From: Nitrospinota bacterium
Lineage (GTDB): Bacteria; Nitrospinota; Nitrospinia; UBA9942
Direction: 5' to 3'
Assembly: GCA_016200365.1 (NCBI GenBank)
Contig: JACQEW010000326.1
Coordinates: 1 to 14,018 of the forward strand
DNA: 14,018 bases
Shown here: positions 13,840-14,018 of the stretch, one piece after another
Position numbering within the stretch: the stretch's first letter is position 1
How the letters are laid out: every line of letters starts with the position of its first letter
Notes under the pieces: generated by a model
The model's input: only the letters and a program-made list of their open reading frames with translations
Databases searched by the model: none
Told to the model about the DNA's origin: nothing
Position numbers and translations under genes: made by a program

Positions 13840-14018
13840 AAGTTGTTATCACCATCTTTTCTTCCTTTTTTATACCTAATTCCCTGCTGGCATCTTTGTT
13901 TTTAACGAATATTTCCAGCAAACCCCAGCTGTTTAGTATGGAAGACGGTTTTAAGTCCCCGGCATCGGAGTAAGATTTGCAAAGGGGAGCGATAAAATCT
14001 TTTATTTTTATCTGAAAA
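13829..14018 (-). CDS. Probable SAM hydroxide adenosyltransferase (DUF62), C-terminal end, partial
   Basis: The minus-strand frame is open from the window edge to a TAA at 13831-13829, giving the last 62 residues. The segment YSDAGDLKPSSILNSWGLLE followed by IFVKNKDASRELGIKKEEKM resembles the C-terminal beta domain of SAM hydroxide adenosyltransferases, where a YSD...G......NS.G.LEI.V..G.A...LG...GD pattern is usual. These enzymes split S-adenosylmethionine into adenosine and methionine. The SAM-binding N-terminal domain lies outside the window, so the call rests on this pattern alone. The last residues (TSNF) come from a palindrome arm. It is upstream of, and likely co-transcribed with, the transporter gene. 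Confidence 0.65.
   Translation of the reverse strand, partial: FQIKIKDFIAPLCKSYSDAGDLKPSSILNSWGLLEIFVKNKDASRELGIKKEEKMVITTSNF

Overview
The window looks like a chromosomal stretch from an anaerobic or facultative, moderately low-GC, Gram-negative bacterium. The clues are SecD, SecF and YajC, a periplasmic c-type cytochrome pair, a 2-hydroxyacyl-CoA dehydratase-type activase, small 2[4Fe-4S] ferredoxin genes and heavy use of ATA, AGG and AGA codons. Nitrospirota or a Desulfobacterota-like lineage would fit, but this is inference from gene style, not proof. No rRNA, tRNA, CRISPR array or transposase was seen.

Layout, left to right. (1) 1-4396, plus strand: the C-terminal 913 residues of a large BadF/BadG-type activase with DUF2229 and HgdB-like parts, a 2[4Fe-4S] ferredoxin, a DUF116 membrane protein with many cysteines, and a 75-residue NifU-C/Nfu-type iron-sulfur protein. 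The theme is iron-sulfur and low-potential electron transfer. (2) 4523-8320, plus: yajC, an HD-domain hydrolase, secD and secF, the accessory module of the Sec translocon. (3) 8459-11877, plus: argD, argF and argG, three steps of arginine synthesis; argD and argF overlap by 4 bases. argH is not directly downstream. (4) 11984-13023, plus: two tandem, paralogous, exported mono-heme cytochromes c (about 74% identical by hand alignment). (5) 13117-14018, minus: a NicO/RcnA-type nickel/cobalt transporter and, upstream of it, the C-terminal end of a probable SAM hydroxide adenosyltransferase that runs off the window.

The most unusual thing is between the genes. Almost every intergenic gap is filled by an imperfect palindrome whose arms are built from short tandem units of 6-9 bases, usually 7. 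The unit sequence differs from gap to gap, with a few recurring types. The left arm typically begins at or within a few bases of a stop codon, and the right arm ends 4-32 bases before the next start codon. In several places the arm supplies the stop codon and last residues of a gene. Many genes after such an element have no recognisable Shine-Dalgarno site. One heptamer array sits in frame inside the activase gene. The gap before the first cytochrome, the only one of any length without a palindrome, has a promoter-like sequence and two strong Shine-Dalgarno sites instead.

Other points of interest: an A14 run at the end of the HD gene, after which the secD frame is open all the way into secD, and a Met-to-His change at the likely distal heme ligand between the two cytochromes.
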